NCBI RefSeq assembly: GCF_002441855.2 | Contig: NZ_CP029487.1 | Location: forward strand, 2,232,001 to 2,296,000 | Direction of reading: 5' to 3' | Origin: Eubacterium maltosivorans | GTDB taxonomy: Bacteria; Bacillota; Clostridia; Eubacteriales; Eubacteriaceae | DNA: 64,000 nucleotides | Shown here: positions 7,895-16,301 of the stretch, piece after piece | Position numbering within the stretch: the stretch's first letter is position 1 | How the letters are laid out: every line of letters starts with the position of its first letter | Translations under genes and position numbers: made by a program | Notes under the pieces: generated by a model | Told to the model about the DNA's origin: nothing | The model's input: only the letters and a program-made list of their open reading frames with translations | The model's database searches: none

Positions 7895-9328
7895 TTACAG
7901 GTAGCTTTTAAGCAGGTTTATCAGAGCCTCACGGCTCAGGGTCAGGTCGCTGTCGGGCAGGTAGTCGAAGAAATCGGTAAAGGCTTCGCAGATACCGGGC
8001 TCGTCGATGAAGACCGCGTTCAGCTGCCGGCTGTCCTCGCTGAAACGCTGGACGATCACCTGCTGCTCATCGGCCTTGATGATCTCCACATTCAGCGGCG
8101 TCCTGAATTTGTCGGAATCGACTAGGGTGAAGGCGGTCTCCCCGCCCTCGACGGCGGCCAGGATCTCCCGCAGGAAGTCTTTCCGCTCCTCTGGGCGGCA
8201 GCACCGCACCACGCTCTCTGGGAAGTAGCAGATCCGTCCGGTTTCCATGAAGGCGCTCAGGCCCTCGGGGGAGAAGAAGGACCGGCTCAGGGGCTTCTCG
8301 CCGCGGTGATAGGGGCCGTAGACCTCGCCCGCCAGCGCGCAGACGGCCTCCCGCCCGGGGATGTCTGGCTGTACCAGGGCCTCGATGCGCGGGCCGCTCA
8401 GGCAGAGGCTCAGGCAGGGGTGGGGCTCCAGGCTGGCGTCGCCCAGGTTTTCCCGGGTCCAGCCGTACATGTCCTCGATGTGCTCGGCCCTGCGGGTAAG
8501 CTTTGGCAGGCCCCGGCAGAGGCGGTCCGCTGCTTGCTGGTAGAAGTCCACGATGGACGCGTCGTCGTACAGAATGGCGGTTTTAAAGCTTCTGGACAGC
8601 TTTAGCACATGGCGGTTGGTGATGATGAAATAGGGCAGGAAGGTGGTCACGGCCTGGGCAGGGTCTGCATTCGTATAGGAATAGTATGGGTGGTAGCCGT
8701 CGCGGCCGCACAGGCTGAAGGACAGGATGTACTGCAGGTGGCGCAGGTTTTTCTGGATGGCGTCGTTGCGGCTGGTTTCTTTCTCCAGGTAGATAAAATG
8801 CTCGATGTCCACTGTGCCGGCCGCGCACACAAAGGCGTTGTACAGGTACTCGTAGACGAACTGGTGGTCGAAATCCAGGGCGATGGCCAGGTGCGGGGCC
8901 TCTCTGTGGTAGATCTCGTCGTTGATTACATCGATGATCACGCTGTTGATGTCGTTTTTGCCCTCGATGACCTGTGTCCCGCGGTCTAATGCGGGAAAGG
9001 CCTTGTACTCCCGGCCGCTGACGTCCTCGGTGGGGGCGTAGGTATTGCCGGCCAGCTCCTCGACGAGGCGCTTGACGCTGTTGCGCCGGTAGTAGACCTT
9101 ATCGCCGATTTTGGCCATTTTAAAGAGATCGTCCAGTTCTCTTTTTTCAAAGGGGGTCAGGGACAGGGCGCGGCAGAGCTTTTTATAGAAATCGGCGCTG
9201 GGCACGCGTTCCCCAACCATGACCTTATGGATGGTGGAGCGGTCGATCCTGGCTTTTTTAGAAAGCTGATAAATGGAAAATCCCGTTGCTTCCACGAAGG
9301 TGGTGAGGCGTTCACTGAATTGTGACAT
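7895..9328 (-). CDS. XRE-family transcriptional regulator with large C-terminal domain
   Basis: 477 residues from an ATG at 9328 with CTGAAAGGAGAAAG upstream; the frame opens 36 codons further out without a site. Residues 3-65 form a Cro/CI-type helix-turn-helix (GFSIYQLSKKARIDRSTIHKVM). The remaining ~400 residues match no domain I can name; they contain mixed alpha/beta segments and one notable Cys run (CLSLCLSGPRIEAL). GC-rich like the DUF3987 gene behind it, and the two are on the same strand separated by a family B repeat. It may regulate a small mobile island; its targets are not visible. Confidence 0.7.
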   Translation of the reverse strand: MSQFSERLTTFVEATGFSIYQLSKKARIDRSTIHKVMVGERVPSADFYKKLCRALSLTPFEKRELDDLFKMAKIGDKVYYRRNSVKRLVEELAGNTYAPTEDVSGREYKAFPALDRGTQVIEGKNDINSVIIDVINDEIYHREAPHLAIALDFDHQFVYEYLYNAFVCAAGTVDIEHFIYLEKETSRNDAIQKNLRHLQYILSFSLCGRDGYHPYYSYTNADPAQAVTTFLPYFIITNRHVLKLSRSFKTAILYDDASIVDFYQQAADRLCRGLPKLTRRAEHIEDMYGWTRENLGDASLEPHPCLSLCLSGPRIEALVQPDIPGREAVCALAGEVYGPYHRGEKPLSRSFFSPEGLSAFMETGRICYFPESVVRCCRPEERKDFLREILAAVEGGETAFTLVDSDKFRTPLNVEIIKADEQQVIVQRFSEDSRQLNAVFIDEPGICEAFTDFFDYLPDSDLTLSREALINLLKSYL

Positions 9329-9457
9329 GGGCTTTCTCCTTTCAGACGTGAATTTTAAGATTAATAGAAATATTATATATTTATTTTTAATAAAATACAA
9401 TGCTAATATTTTCATATATAAGATATTTTTTTGCAAACGATTTTCAAAGCGGCTAAA

Positions 9458-9482
9458 AAAATACTGCCAATGGCAGTATTTT
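9458..9482. terminator. Perfect hairpin upstream of XRE gene
   Basis: AAAATACTGCC-AAT-GGCAGTATTTT, 11-bp arms. It lies ~130 nt upstream of the XRE start and could be an operator or a terminator for incoming transcription. Confidence 0.4.
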
Positions 9483-9821
9483 CACCAAACAGTTTAAAAC
9501 CGGAAAATTTGGAGCAGTCCGGCGTGACGCCGCGGAGCAGCCGTTGGCGTCTCGAAATAAACTGTAGAGATTGGACATTGTTTACCGATCTGTGGCGTGC
9601 ACAGCACCGAAATCTGATTTCATCATATCAGAGTTTTGCGGGGATTTCAATATGTGGCAAAAAGTGTGGCAAGGATATTTTGCAATTTTAAAGATTATTG
9701 ACAGGATTTTTACAAAAAAAAGCATCCGCAAAACCTGTCCTCTTGCCTAATTTTCTTTTCATTCAAGTGTTTCAGCCCGAAAATGATTGATTCTTAAATA
9801 AAAATTAAAGCGCTGTGGGCC

Positions 9822-9984
9822 GCCAATGGATTTTCTTCCAGATGCCCTGCGCGCTCGGTGCTCTTACCTCGCAGCTTCGACGGCTCTGCTTAAAATGTGC
9901 CGGATTCTTTCTCAATGAGACCGTAGGCGCAGCTCGGTAAAGCACCGAGCGCGCACGCTTAAGAGGATAGAAAATCCATTGGCG
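9822..9984. repeat. ~163-bp palindromic MITE-like element
   Basis: Perfect 15-bp ends CGCCAATGGATTTTC (9822-9836) and GAAAATCCATTGGCG (9970-9984). Inside, TGCGCGCTCGGTGCT (from 9848) pairs with AGCACCGAGCGCGCA (to 9955), extended by TTACC/GGTAA-type pairing. No coding frame. It could fold into one long stem or be a miniature transposon with terminal inverted repeats; no clear target-site duplication was seen. Confidence 0.6.
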
Positions 9985-10035
9985 CCTCAGCTCCCCGGCA
10001 GTCCGGCCCGTATCGCGGCGATACCCTTTAAAAAA

Positions 10036-10174
10036 ATGAAAATGGAGAATGAAAAATGGAAAATTTGGGAGCGCTTTCGCCTCTGGCTCAAGCGATTGGG
10101 CAGTAGGGAACCACGCCCCCGTGGTTCCGCGCCAGCAAAAGGGTTCAACAATTTTCCATTTTCAACTTTCCATT
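10036..10174. repeat. Family B intergenic repeat (copy B1)
   Basis: Left arm AATGGAGAATGAAAAATGGAAAATT, core with GGAACCACG-CCCC-CGTGGTTCC hairpin and a GCAAAAGGGTTC word, right arm AATTTTCCATTTTCAACTTTCCATT. The right arm mixes family A (CAACT) and B (CCATT) words. Confidence 0.65.
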
Positions 10175-10183
10175 AAAAAAAGA

Positions 10184-10219
10184 GGTACGGTCTGTTTCAG
10201 ACCCTACCTCTCATACGGT
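10184..10219. repeat. 36-bp hairpin repeat, copy 1
   Basis: GGTACGGTCTG-TTT-CAGACC followed by CTACCTCTCATACGGT. Repeated almost exactly at 10463-10499; a symmetric relative forms the terminator at 33169-33207. Confidence 0.6.
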
Positions 10220-10318
10220 TGACAAAGTCAGTCATAAGCTATAAAATGAAAACTTAAAGCGATGAAGTTAATCATTGATCGTTGCAGAACGCTTCCGCCC
10301 AGGGCTCAAGCAATTAAA

Positions 10319-10403
10319 ACGTGGCCGTAGGCCGCATAAAATCAAATCTGCCTGTGGCAGATTTGCACCTGAACTTTCAACTATCCACTTTCAACCTTCA
10401 ACT
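10319..10403. repeat. Family A intergenic repeat, left arm missing (A5)
   Basis: Core hairpins GTGGCCGTAGGCCGC and AAATCTGCC-TGT-GGCAGATTT followed by right arm TTTCAACTATCCACTTTCAACCTTCAACT. No matching left arm is found, so this copy is truncated. Confidence 0.55.
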
Positions 10404-10462
10404 AAACAGTTCTCTTTTTAGCGCTTTGTCTCTTAACATTAACGTTTATCTACACTCTGAGC

Positions 10463-10499
10463 GGTACGGTCTGTTTCAGACCCTACCTCTCATACGGTA
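10463..10499. terminator. 36-bp hairpin repeat, copy 2, after transketolase
   Basis: GGTACGGTCTG-TTT-CAGACC and CTACCTCTCATACGGT, placed immediately after the stop of the transketolase C-terminal gene (minus strand). Preceded by TTAACATTAACGTTTATCTACACTCTGA, which also occurs (inverted) beside the 16820 hairpin. Confidence 0.5.
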
Positions 10500-10502
10500 T
10501 CT

Positions 10503-11444
10503 TTATTTGGCTTTGCGGGCAACCACCTTTTTAGCCGCTTCGACGATGGCGTTAGTGGTCAGGTTGTATTTTTCAAGCAGCTCCAGCGCTTTGCCGGACT
10601 GGCCGAACTGATCCATCACGCCGACCTTTTCAACCGGTGCGGGTGTGGTTTCTGCCAGGACTTCGCAGACTGCGCCTGCCAGGCCGCCGATGATGCTGTG
10701 TTCTTCAGCTGTAACGATGGCGCCGGTTTCTTTGGCGGCTGCTTCGATGGCTTCGCGGTCGATGGGTTTGATGGAGCCCATGTTCAGGACGCGGGCGGAG
10801 ATGCCTTCTGCCTTTAAAGCGTCAGCGGCTTCCAGAGCCTTTTCAACCATTAAGCCCATGGCCATGATGGTCAGGTCGTGGCCTTCTTTTAGGGTCACTG
10901 CCTTGCCAACTTCAAATTCATAATCGTCGTCAAAGATCACGTTGGTGTCCAGGCGGCCTAAGCGGATGTAGACCGGGCCATCGATGGCAACGGCGGCGTC
11001 CATCATGCGCTGTGTTTCAGTGGCGTCTGCCGGAACCAGAACCGTCATGTTTGGAACCGCACGCATCAGAGCGACGTCTTCCACGGACTGGTGGGAGCCG
11101 CCGTCCTCGCCAACGGAGATCCCCGCATGGGTCAGGGCGATCTTCACGTTCAGCTTTGGATAGCAGATGCTGTTGCGGATGATTTCAAAGGCACGGCCAG
11201 CGCCGAAAATGGCAAAGGTGCTGGCAAAGGGGATCTTGCCCGTGGTGGCTAAGCCTGCGGACATGCCCATGAGGTCGGCTTCCGCGATACCGGCGTTAAA
11301 ATGACGTTCTGGCATCACCTTTTTAAATTCAGAGGTTTTGGTCGCGCCGGATAAATCCGCGTCCAAAACGACAATATCTTTATTTTTTTCAGCGAGTACT
11401 GCTAAATATTCGCCGTACGCCTGTCTTGTTGATTTTTTACTCAT
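10503..11444 (-). CDS. Transketolase, C-terminal subunit
   Basis: 313 residues. Carries the pyrimidine-binding and C-terminal transketolase domains, with recognisable AGIAEADLMGMSAGLATTGK, THAGISVGEDGGSHQ and PIDREAIEAAAKETGAIVTAEEH stretches. It works with the N-terminal subunit encoded 2 nt upstream (11447-12256) as a two-chain transketolase, moving two-carbon units between sugar phosphates with thiamine diphosphate in the non-oxidative pentose phosphate pathway. Start ATG at 11444 with CTGGAGGATTAATC upstream, overlapping the end of the partner gene. Split transketolases are common in Clostridia. Confidence 0.93.
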   Translation of the reverse strand: MSKKSTRQAYGEYLAVLAEKNKDIVVLDADLSGATKTSEFKKVMPERHFNAGIAEADLMGMSAGLATTGKIPFASTFAIFGAGRAFEIIRNSICYPKLNVKIALTHAGISVGEDGGSHQSVEDVALMRAVPNMTVLVPADATETQRMMDAAVAIDGPVYIRLGRLDTNVIFDDDYEFEVGKAVTLKEGHDLTIMAMGLMVEKALEAADALKAEGISARVLNMGSIKPIDREAIEAAAKETGAIVTAEEHSIIGGLAGAVCEVLAETTPAPVEKVGVMDQFGQSGKALELLEKYNLTTNAIVEAAKKVVARKAK

Positions 11445-11446
11445 GA

Positions 11447-12256
11447 TTAATCCTCCAGTTCTTTCAGTGCAATTTCAACCTGTTCCGCGTTTGGTCCCTT
11501 ACCGTGCCAGCCGGCATTGTTTTCCATGTAGGAAACGCCCTTGCCTTTAACGGTTTTGCAGACTAAAACAGAAGGCTTGCCCTGGCAGGCATAAGCTTTT
11601 TCAAGGCCTTCGCGCAGTTCTTCAAAGTCGTTGCCGTCTGCGATGTTGATGACATTCCAGCCAAAGGCCGCGAATTTTTCATCAATCGGGTACGGTGACA
11701 TAACGTCTGTGATTGCGCCGTCGATCTGCAGGTTGTTGTTATCCACAAAGGCGATCAGGTTGTCCAGCTTGTAGTGGGCTGCGGACATGGCTGCTTCCCA
11801 TACCAGGCCTTCCTGGAGTTCGCCGTCGCCGAGTAACACATAGGTTTTCCAGTCTGCTTTGTCGATTTTTGCGCCCAGCGCCATACCGACAGCAGCGGAG
11901 ATGCCCTGTCCCAGAGAACCGGTGGACATATCCACACCCGGAATCTTCTTCATGTCCGGATGGCCCTGAAGGATGGCGCCAACCTGACGTAAGTGATCCA
12001 GTTCGGATGCGTCAAAGAAGCCCTTCGCTGCCAAGGTTGCGTACAGAACCGGCGCGGCATGGCCCTTTGACAAGACGAAGCGGTCGCGGTCTGCTTTTTT
12101 GGGATCCTTTGGATCAACGTTCATCTTTTCAAAATATAACAAGCTCAAAATTTCAACTGCTGATAAAGATCCACCCGGATGACCGGAAGCGGCTTTACCA
12201 ATCATTTTCACGATATCCCGGCGGATACCTTTTGCTGTTTTTTCTAAGTTTTCCAT
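11447..12256 (-). CDS. Transketolase, N-terminal (thiamine diphosphate-binding) subunit
   Basis: 269 residues. Shows the thiamine diphosphate fold: [20 protein letters not shown] near the start, [19 protein letters not shown], and the GDG...N cofactor motif in [17 protein letters not shown]...[10 protein letters not shown]. Partner of the downstream C-terminal subunit, with which it forms one operon. Start ATG at 12256 with AGAAGGAGTAAC upstream. A family A repeat sits immediately upstream, so the promoter must lie within or beyond it. Confidence 0.93.
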   Translation of the reverse strand: MENLEKTAKGIRRDIVKMIGKAASGHPGGSLSAVEILSLLYFEKMNVDPKDPKKADRDRFVLSKGHAAPVLYATLAAKGFFDASELDHLRQVGAILQGHPDMKKIPGVDMSTGSLGQGISAAVGMALGAKIDKADWKTYVLLGDGELQEGLVWEAAMSAAHYKLDNLIAFVDNNNLQIDGAITDVMSPYPIDEKFAAFGWNVINIADGNDFEELREGLEKAYACQGKPSVLVCKTVKGKGVSYMENNAGWHGKGPNAEQVEIALKELED

Positions 12257-12280
12257 ATGTTACTCCTTCTAATTTATTTT

Positions 12281-12406
12281 AGTTGAGAGTTGATAATTGA
12301 TAGTTGACAGTTAAAGAACAAATTTGCTCTGCAAATTTGATTTAAATCAAAATCGCCTGCGATTTTGTTCAATAACGATTCACTATCCACTCTCCACTCT
12401 CAACTG
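12281..12406. repeat. Family A intergenic repeat (copy A1)
   Basis: Ends are exact inverted repeats AGTTGAGAG/CTCTCAACT. Left arm of GTTGATAATTGATAGTTGACAGT words, core GAACAAATTTGCTCTGCAAATTTG-ATTTAAATC-AAAATCGCCTGCGATTTTGTTC, right arm of CACTATCCACTCTCCACT words. Lies between yitT and the transketolase genes. Confidence 0.8.
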
Positions 12407-12415
12407 ACTCACTAA

Positions 12416-13288
12416 TTATTCATTGAAATTCTTAAACCCCGCGCCCAGCACTTCCTGGGTATCGGCCAGGGTCACAAAGGCGCCCGGGTCAATCTCATAG
12501 ATGATGCTCTTGAGCTTCGCGATCTGATTCCTGTAGACAATGCAGTAAACCACATCTTTGCTCTGGCCCGAATACGCGCCGTAGGCGTGAAAAATCGTGG
12601 CGCTCTTGTTGAGATCCATCCGGATGCGCTCGCAGATTTCCGGGCTCTTGTCTGAGACAATGTTGGCTGCCTTGGCGTAATTGTTGCCCGCGATGACAAA
12701 ATCCATGACCTGTGTGTATAAAAACAGGACGATGATGGAATAGAGCATGATCGAGATGTTTTTAAAGGCGATCCCCGCAAAAATGACAACGCAGAAATCA
12801 ATGCACATGATCCAGGTGCTCAGGGTCAGGCGTCTGGTCAGCTTGTGGAGCATCCGGGCCAGCAGGTCTGTCCCGCCGCCGGAGCCGCCCATGCGGTACA
12901 GCACGCCCATGCCGACCCCGTAAAGGACGCCGGCGAAAATACTGGCCAGAAGGACGTCGTCTGAGAAGGGCGGTATCACACCCGCCATCACATCGACCAG
13001 AACCCCGTAGGCCAGGGTGCAGACAAAGCTCTTGAGGCCAACGCTTTTGCCCAGCACCTTGAGCGAGATCAGCTGTGTGGCCACAGAGAACACAAAGGTA
13101 ACCGTCCCAACCGGCAGCCCTGTCACATAGTAGAGCACTGTGGCCAGCCCGCTGAAGCCCCCGGGCGCCAGCTTGTTGGGAATCATGAACATATTGGCAG
13201 CCAGCGCTGTCATAAAGGTCCCGAACAGAATGCCCACGTACTCAAAAATGGTACGGGCGACCTTATTATTCTTGATTTTATTATCCAT
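12416..13288 (-). CDS. YitT family membrane protein (DUF2179 C-terminal domain)
   Basis: 290 residues. Five or so membrane segments (residues ~15-180; NMFMIPNKLAPGGFSGLATVLYY is typical of YitT) are followed by a cytoplasmic DUF2179 domain (residues ~220-285: FHAYGAYSGQSKDVVYCIVYRNQIAKLK...IDPGAFVTLADTQEV). The family is widespread in Firmicutes; its transport or signalling role is not established. Start ATG at 13288 has only a weak upstream site. The gene is bracketed by family A repeats, A2 upstream and A1 downstream, with the A1 arm ending 10 nt past the stop codon. Confidence 0.88.
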   Translation of the reverse strand: MDNKIKNNKVARTIFEYVGILFGTFMTALAANMFMIPNKLAPGGFSGLATVLYYVTGLPVGTVTFVFSVATQLISLKVLGKSVGLKSFVCTLAYGVLVDVMAGVIPPFSDDVLLASIFAGVLYGVGMGVLYRMGGSGGGTDLLARMLHKLTRRLTLSTWIMCIDFCVVIFAGIAFKNISIMLYSIIVLFLYTQVMDFVIAGNNYAKAANIVSDKSPEICERIRMDLNKSATIFHAYGAYSGQSKDVVYCIVYRNQIAKLKSIIYEIDPGAFVTLADTQEVLGAGFKNFNE

Positions 13289-13303
13289 TTCACATCATAA
13301 GGC

Positions 13304-13430
13304 AGTGGATAGTGGATAGTGAATAGTGGATCGTTATTGAACAAAATCGCCTGCGATTTTGATTTGAATCAAATTTGCAGAGCAAATTTGTTCTTCAACT
13401 GTCAACTATCAATTATCAACTCTCAACTCT
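13304..13430. repeat. Family A intergenic repeat (copy A2)
   Basis: Left arm AGTGGATAGTGGATAGTGAATAGT, core ACAAAATCGCCTGCGATTTTG and CAAATTTGCAGAGCAAATTTG joined by ATTTGAATC, right arm CAACTGTCAACTATCAATTATCAACTCTCAACT. Relative to A1 the order of the two core hairpins is reversed, so it is in the opposite orientation. Confidence 0.8.
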
Positions 13431-13431
13431 C

Positions 13432-14631
13432 CTAAATTCCTCCAAAAAATCCATCGTTCAGTATCTCTACCTCCAGATGTTTCTCACCCATAAAATCATA
13501 GATGCGGGGAACCCGCTTGTTCACCATGCAGAGCAGCTCGTAGGAGATGGTTCCCAGCTTTTCAGCCAGCTCCTCAACGGGGAGATTTTCCCCGAAAAGT
13601 TCTACCTCATCGCCGAGCGAAACGCCCTCAAGGTCCGTAATATCAACCATACACTGGTCCATACAGATATTCCCCACCACTGGCGCGCGCTGCCCGTTAA
13701 TCCATACCTCCGTACCCTTTCCGGAGAGCATCCGGCTATAACCGTCGGCATAGCCCACTGGCAGTGTCGCAATTTTCCGGTCGCACTCAGCCGTGAACTT
13801 TCGTCCATAGCTCACCGAATCGCCCGCGTGAATGGTCTTAATATGGATAATGCTGGTCTTAAAGCTCATGACCGGCTTTAACGCAAGCTTTTCCTTTTTT
13901 ACCTCATCCGAGGGGTAGTGGCCATAGAGAATGATCCCCGGGCGCACCATGTTAAAGATTGTTTTGTCAAAATCAATGATGGCCGCTGAGTTTTCCACAT
14001 GCTTGAGCGGAATCTCAACGCCCTTATCGGAAAGCGCCTTGACCACCTGGGCGTAGCGCGTGAGCTGCAAATGCGTAAAGTCCTTATCGCTTTCGTCCGC
14101 AGTGGCAAAGTGGGTGTAAAGCCCCTCGATGCGGATACCCGGCATTTCCGCGATCTGCAGAATCGCCTCCACCGCCTCATCCCACCGAAAGCCGATGCGC
14201 CCCATACCAGTGTCCACCTTGATGTGAACCGGGTGCACCGAACCCTCAGCCACGCAGTAGTCCGACAGCGCCTGCGCGAACGCGGTCTGATAGACGCCAG
14301 GGGTCACGTCCCATTCCACCAGCTCTGGAATCTGGTCGATACCCGTACCGCCCAGGATGAAAATCCCGCAGCGGTCAATGCCCTTCTGGCGCAGGGCGAT
14401 GGCCTCGTCCAGAAAAGCGACGCCCAGGCAGGGCACGCCCTCGTCCTGTAAAAGCTCGGCCACATCCACGCCATGGCCGTAGGCATCCGCCTTGACCACA
14501 CCCATGATCCGGGTCTCCGGGCCCGCTGCTTTTCTGATCTGCTCAAGGTTAAAGAGCAGGTTCTCAAGCTTGATCTCCGCCCAGGTAGGCCGGTGGGCGG
14601 GAACTTCATTGAAATCATCAAAAAGATCCAA
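13432..14631 (-). CDS. alr: Alanine racemase
   Basis: 399 residues. Interconverts L- and D-alanine for peptidoglycan, using pyridoxal phosphate. The cofactor lysine is in MGVVKADAYGHG (near residue 47) and the second catalytic base is the tyrosine in AGDSVSYGRKF. The fold-III barrel is followed by the usual beta domain (VGNICMDQCMVDIT). The frame opens with GTG at 14640, but AGAAGG lies only 1 nt before it; 8 nt after AGAAGG is a TTG at 14631, which I take as the start. The 18 bases between mtnN and this start suggest one operon. A Ddl is encoded 6 kb away. The stop abuts repeat A2. Confidence 0.92.
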   Translation of the reverse strand: MDLFDDFNEVPAHRPTWAEIKLENLLFNLEQIRKAAGPETRIMGVVKADAYGHGVDVAELLQDEGVPCLGVAFLDEAIALRQKGIDRCGIFILGGTGIDQIPELVEWDVTPGVYQTAFAQALSDYCVAEGSVHPVHIKVDTGMGRIGFRWDEAVEAILQIAEMPGIRIEGLYTHFATADESDKDFTHLQLTRYAQVVKALSDKGVEIPLKHVENSAAIIDFDKTIFNMVRPGIILYGHYPSDEVKKEKLALKPVMSFKTSIIHIKTIHAGDSVSYGRKFTAECDRKIATLPVGYADGYSRMLSGKGTEVWINGQRAPVVGNICMDQCMVDITDLEGVSLGDEVELFGENLPVEELAEKLGTISYELLCMVNKRVPRIYDFMGEKHLEVEILNDGFFGGI

Positions 14632-14649
14632 GGGAAACACCTTCTGTCT

Positions 14650-15336
14650 TTAGTAATTTTTAACCATTTCCAGCACCATCTTGGCCGCATTGACCACAGA
14701 CATCTGGAAATTATTCTGGTAGGTTTCGACCAGATCACCGTCCGCGTTATCTGAGATGGAACGGATCACGATATAGGGAATGCCGTTGACATAGGCTGCC
14801 TGGCCGATGGCCGCACCCTCCATCTCCACACAGGCTCCGCCGAAAACCTCGGTCAGCTCCTGCTTGAGCGCCTGGGAGTCTACCCCCAGGTCAGCGGTCA
14901 TCACACGGCCCACCAGAGCTGCCGCTCCGACCTTGGCCGCCGCGTCCTTGGCCAGCCTGATCAGCCGCTCGTCGGCCGGGAAAAAGGTAATGTCCATGTT
15001 CGGGATCTCGCCTCTGGGATGACCAAAGGCAGAGCCATCCATGTCATACTGGACCGAATCTCTGGAGATCACAATGTCTCCCACGCTCAGGCCTTTGGCC
15101 ACAGCGCCGCCCACACCCACGTTGATCACACAGCTCACGTCAAAAAGGTCGACCAGCGCCTGGGTGCACAGCGCCGCGTTAACCTTGCCCACACCGCACA
15201 TCACAGCCACCACCGGCTTGCCGTAAAGCAAACCCTTATAGAAGGTCATTCCCGCCTTCTCACTGGTCTCGACCTGTGTCATATTGTTTTTAATGTCCCG
15301 CACTTCATCCTTCAGTGCCGCAATGATTCCAATCAT
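14650..15336 (-). CDS. mtnN: 5'-methylthioadenosine/S-adenosylhomocysteine nucleosidase
   Basis: 228 residues. Cleaves adenine from methylthioadenosine, S-adenosylhomocysteine and 5'-deoxyadenosine, feeding methionine salvage and clearing radical-SAM by-products. The family signature is clear: MIGIIAALKDEV with catalytic Glu at the start, GVGKVNAAL, MEGAAIGQAAY, and the catalytic aspartate in RSISDNADGD. Start chosen at the ATG at 15336, with GGAG 9 nt upstream; the frame could open 5 codons earlier at TTG but without a site. Forms an operon with alr downstream; repeat A3 lies upstream. Confidence 0.93.
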   Translation of the reverse strand: MIGIIAALKDEVRDIKNNMTQVETSEKAGMTFYKGLLYGKPVVAVMCGVGKVNAALCTQALVDLFDVSCVINVGVGGAVAKGLSVGDIVISRDSVQYDMDGSAFGHPRGEIPNMDITFFPADERLIRLAKDAAAKVGAAALVGRVMTADLGVDSQALKQELTEVFGGACVEMEGAAIGQAAYVNGIPYIVIRSISDNADGDLVETYQNNFQMSVVNAAKMVLEMVKNY

Positions 15337-15400
15337 AATTTTGATCTCCAATTTAATTTAGTTGCTTATTGATTCATTTATTAGAAATTCACAGGCAAAG

Positions 15401-15532
15401 AGTTTATAGTTTATAGTTTATAGTTGATAGTGGATAGTTAATGTACAAAATCGCGAACGATTTTGATTTAAATCAAATTTGCTTTGCAAATTTGTTCCTA
15501 AACTATCAACTATCAATTATCAACTCTCAACT
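15401..15532. repeat. Family A intergenic repeat (copy A3)
   Basis: Left arm AGTTTATAGTTTATAGTTTATAGTTGATAGTGGATAGT written in near-perfect 8-9 nt units, core ACAAAATCGCGAACGATTTTG-ATTTAAATC-AAATTTGCTTTGCAAATTTGTTC, right arm ACTATCAACTATCAATTATCAACTCTCAACT. Its right end overlaps the 3' end of ispF and supplies that gene's stop codon. Confidence 0.8.
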
Positions 15533-16002
15533 AACAACACGATTGCCTTTGCCGAAATGCCTTCTTTTCGCCCGGTAAAGCCGAGCTTCTCCTCAGTGGT
15601 TGCCTTCACGCTGACCTGGTCAATATCAATCCCCAGTGTCCTCGCGATGTTTTCGCGCATGGCTTCAATATAGGGCGCGCATTTCGGCGCCTGGGCCACA
15701 ATGATGGCGTCGATGTTGCCGACCGCATAGCCCTTTTCCAAAGTAAGCGCGCCCACCTCAGCCAGCAGGCCCATGCTGTCCGCGCCTTTATATTTCTCAT
15801 CCGTATCCGGAAACCATTTTCCAATGTCACCGAGGGCCAGGGCCCCCAGCATCGCGTCCATAATGGCATGGACTAACACATCCGCGTCCGAATGGCCAAG
15901 CAGTCCTGTGGGGTGCTCAATCTCCACCCCGCCAAGGATCAGTTTCCGCCCTTCTGAAAGCTGATGCACATCATAACCGAGTCCAACTCGAAAAGGATTC
16001 AT
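15520..16002 (-). CDS. ispF: 2-C-methyl-D-erythritol 2,4-cyclodiphosphate synthase
   Basis: 160 residues. Closes the cyclodiphosphate ring in the non-mevalonate isoprenoid pathway. Metal ligands are in GYDVHQL and the downstream [14 protein letters not shown] motif; the CDP-binding [17 protein letters not shown] is present. Start ATG at 16002 with CGTGGAGGTAAACCT upstream; the frame opens 9 codons earlier without a site. The last residues (LLVES) and the TGA stop are encoded by GTTGAGAGTTGA, the end of repeat A3, so the natural C-terminus has been replaced or extended by the repeat. IspD is not in the window. Confidence 0.93.
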   Translation of the reverse strand: MNPFRVGLGYDVHQLSEGRKLILGGVEIEHPTGLLGHSDADVLVHAIMDAMLGALALGDIGKWFPDTDEKYKGADSMGLLAEVGALTLEKGYAVGNIDAIIVAQAPKCAPYIEAMRENIARTLGIDIDQVSVKATTEEKLGFTGRKEGISAKAIVLLVES

Positions 16003-16301
16003 AGGTTTACCTCCACGAATGTCTGTCATTATTATTGATAAAACCGACGGGGCAGACCTGCCCTTTCACCCTGAAAAAGCAGTGCTCCCGATAGCTGAAT
16101 CTTATCATATTCTAAAAGATTTGCATAGAGAATCCCTGAACAAAAATTCATGTAATCCTATGCAAATTTACGGTTTTTCCGAAAATTCAAGAATGTGCTC
16201 ATTATGTTTAATTAAGTAAAAATAGTATCGTTATCTATCCGGTAACAGCGGGTTTAGCTGTTGACAATTTTTACAAAATTAAAGGCATTCCCGTCGATCA
16301 C
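16003..16301. other. Intergenic region upstream of ispF
   Basis: About 300 nt, AT-rich, between the zinc-ribbon gene and ispF, presumably carrying the ispF promoter. No RNA gene, repeat or convincing small ORF seen. Confidence 0.3.

Noticed and set aside
10036-10174. Small ORF within repeat B1
   Set aside because: The frame is made entirely of repeat arms and core hairpins with no binding site or domain.
12281-13430. CRISPR array or tandem repeats from the repeated words
   Set aside because: Words are short, imperfect and arranged as inverted arms around palindromes; there are no regular spacers and no cas genes.
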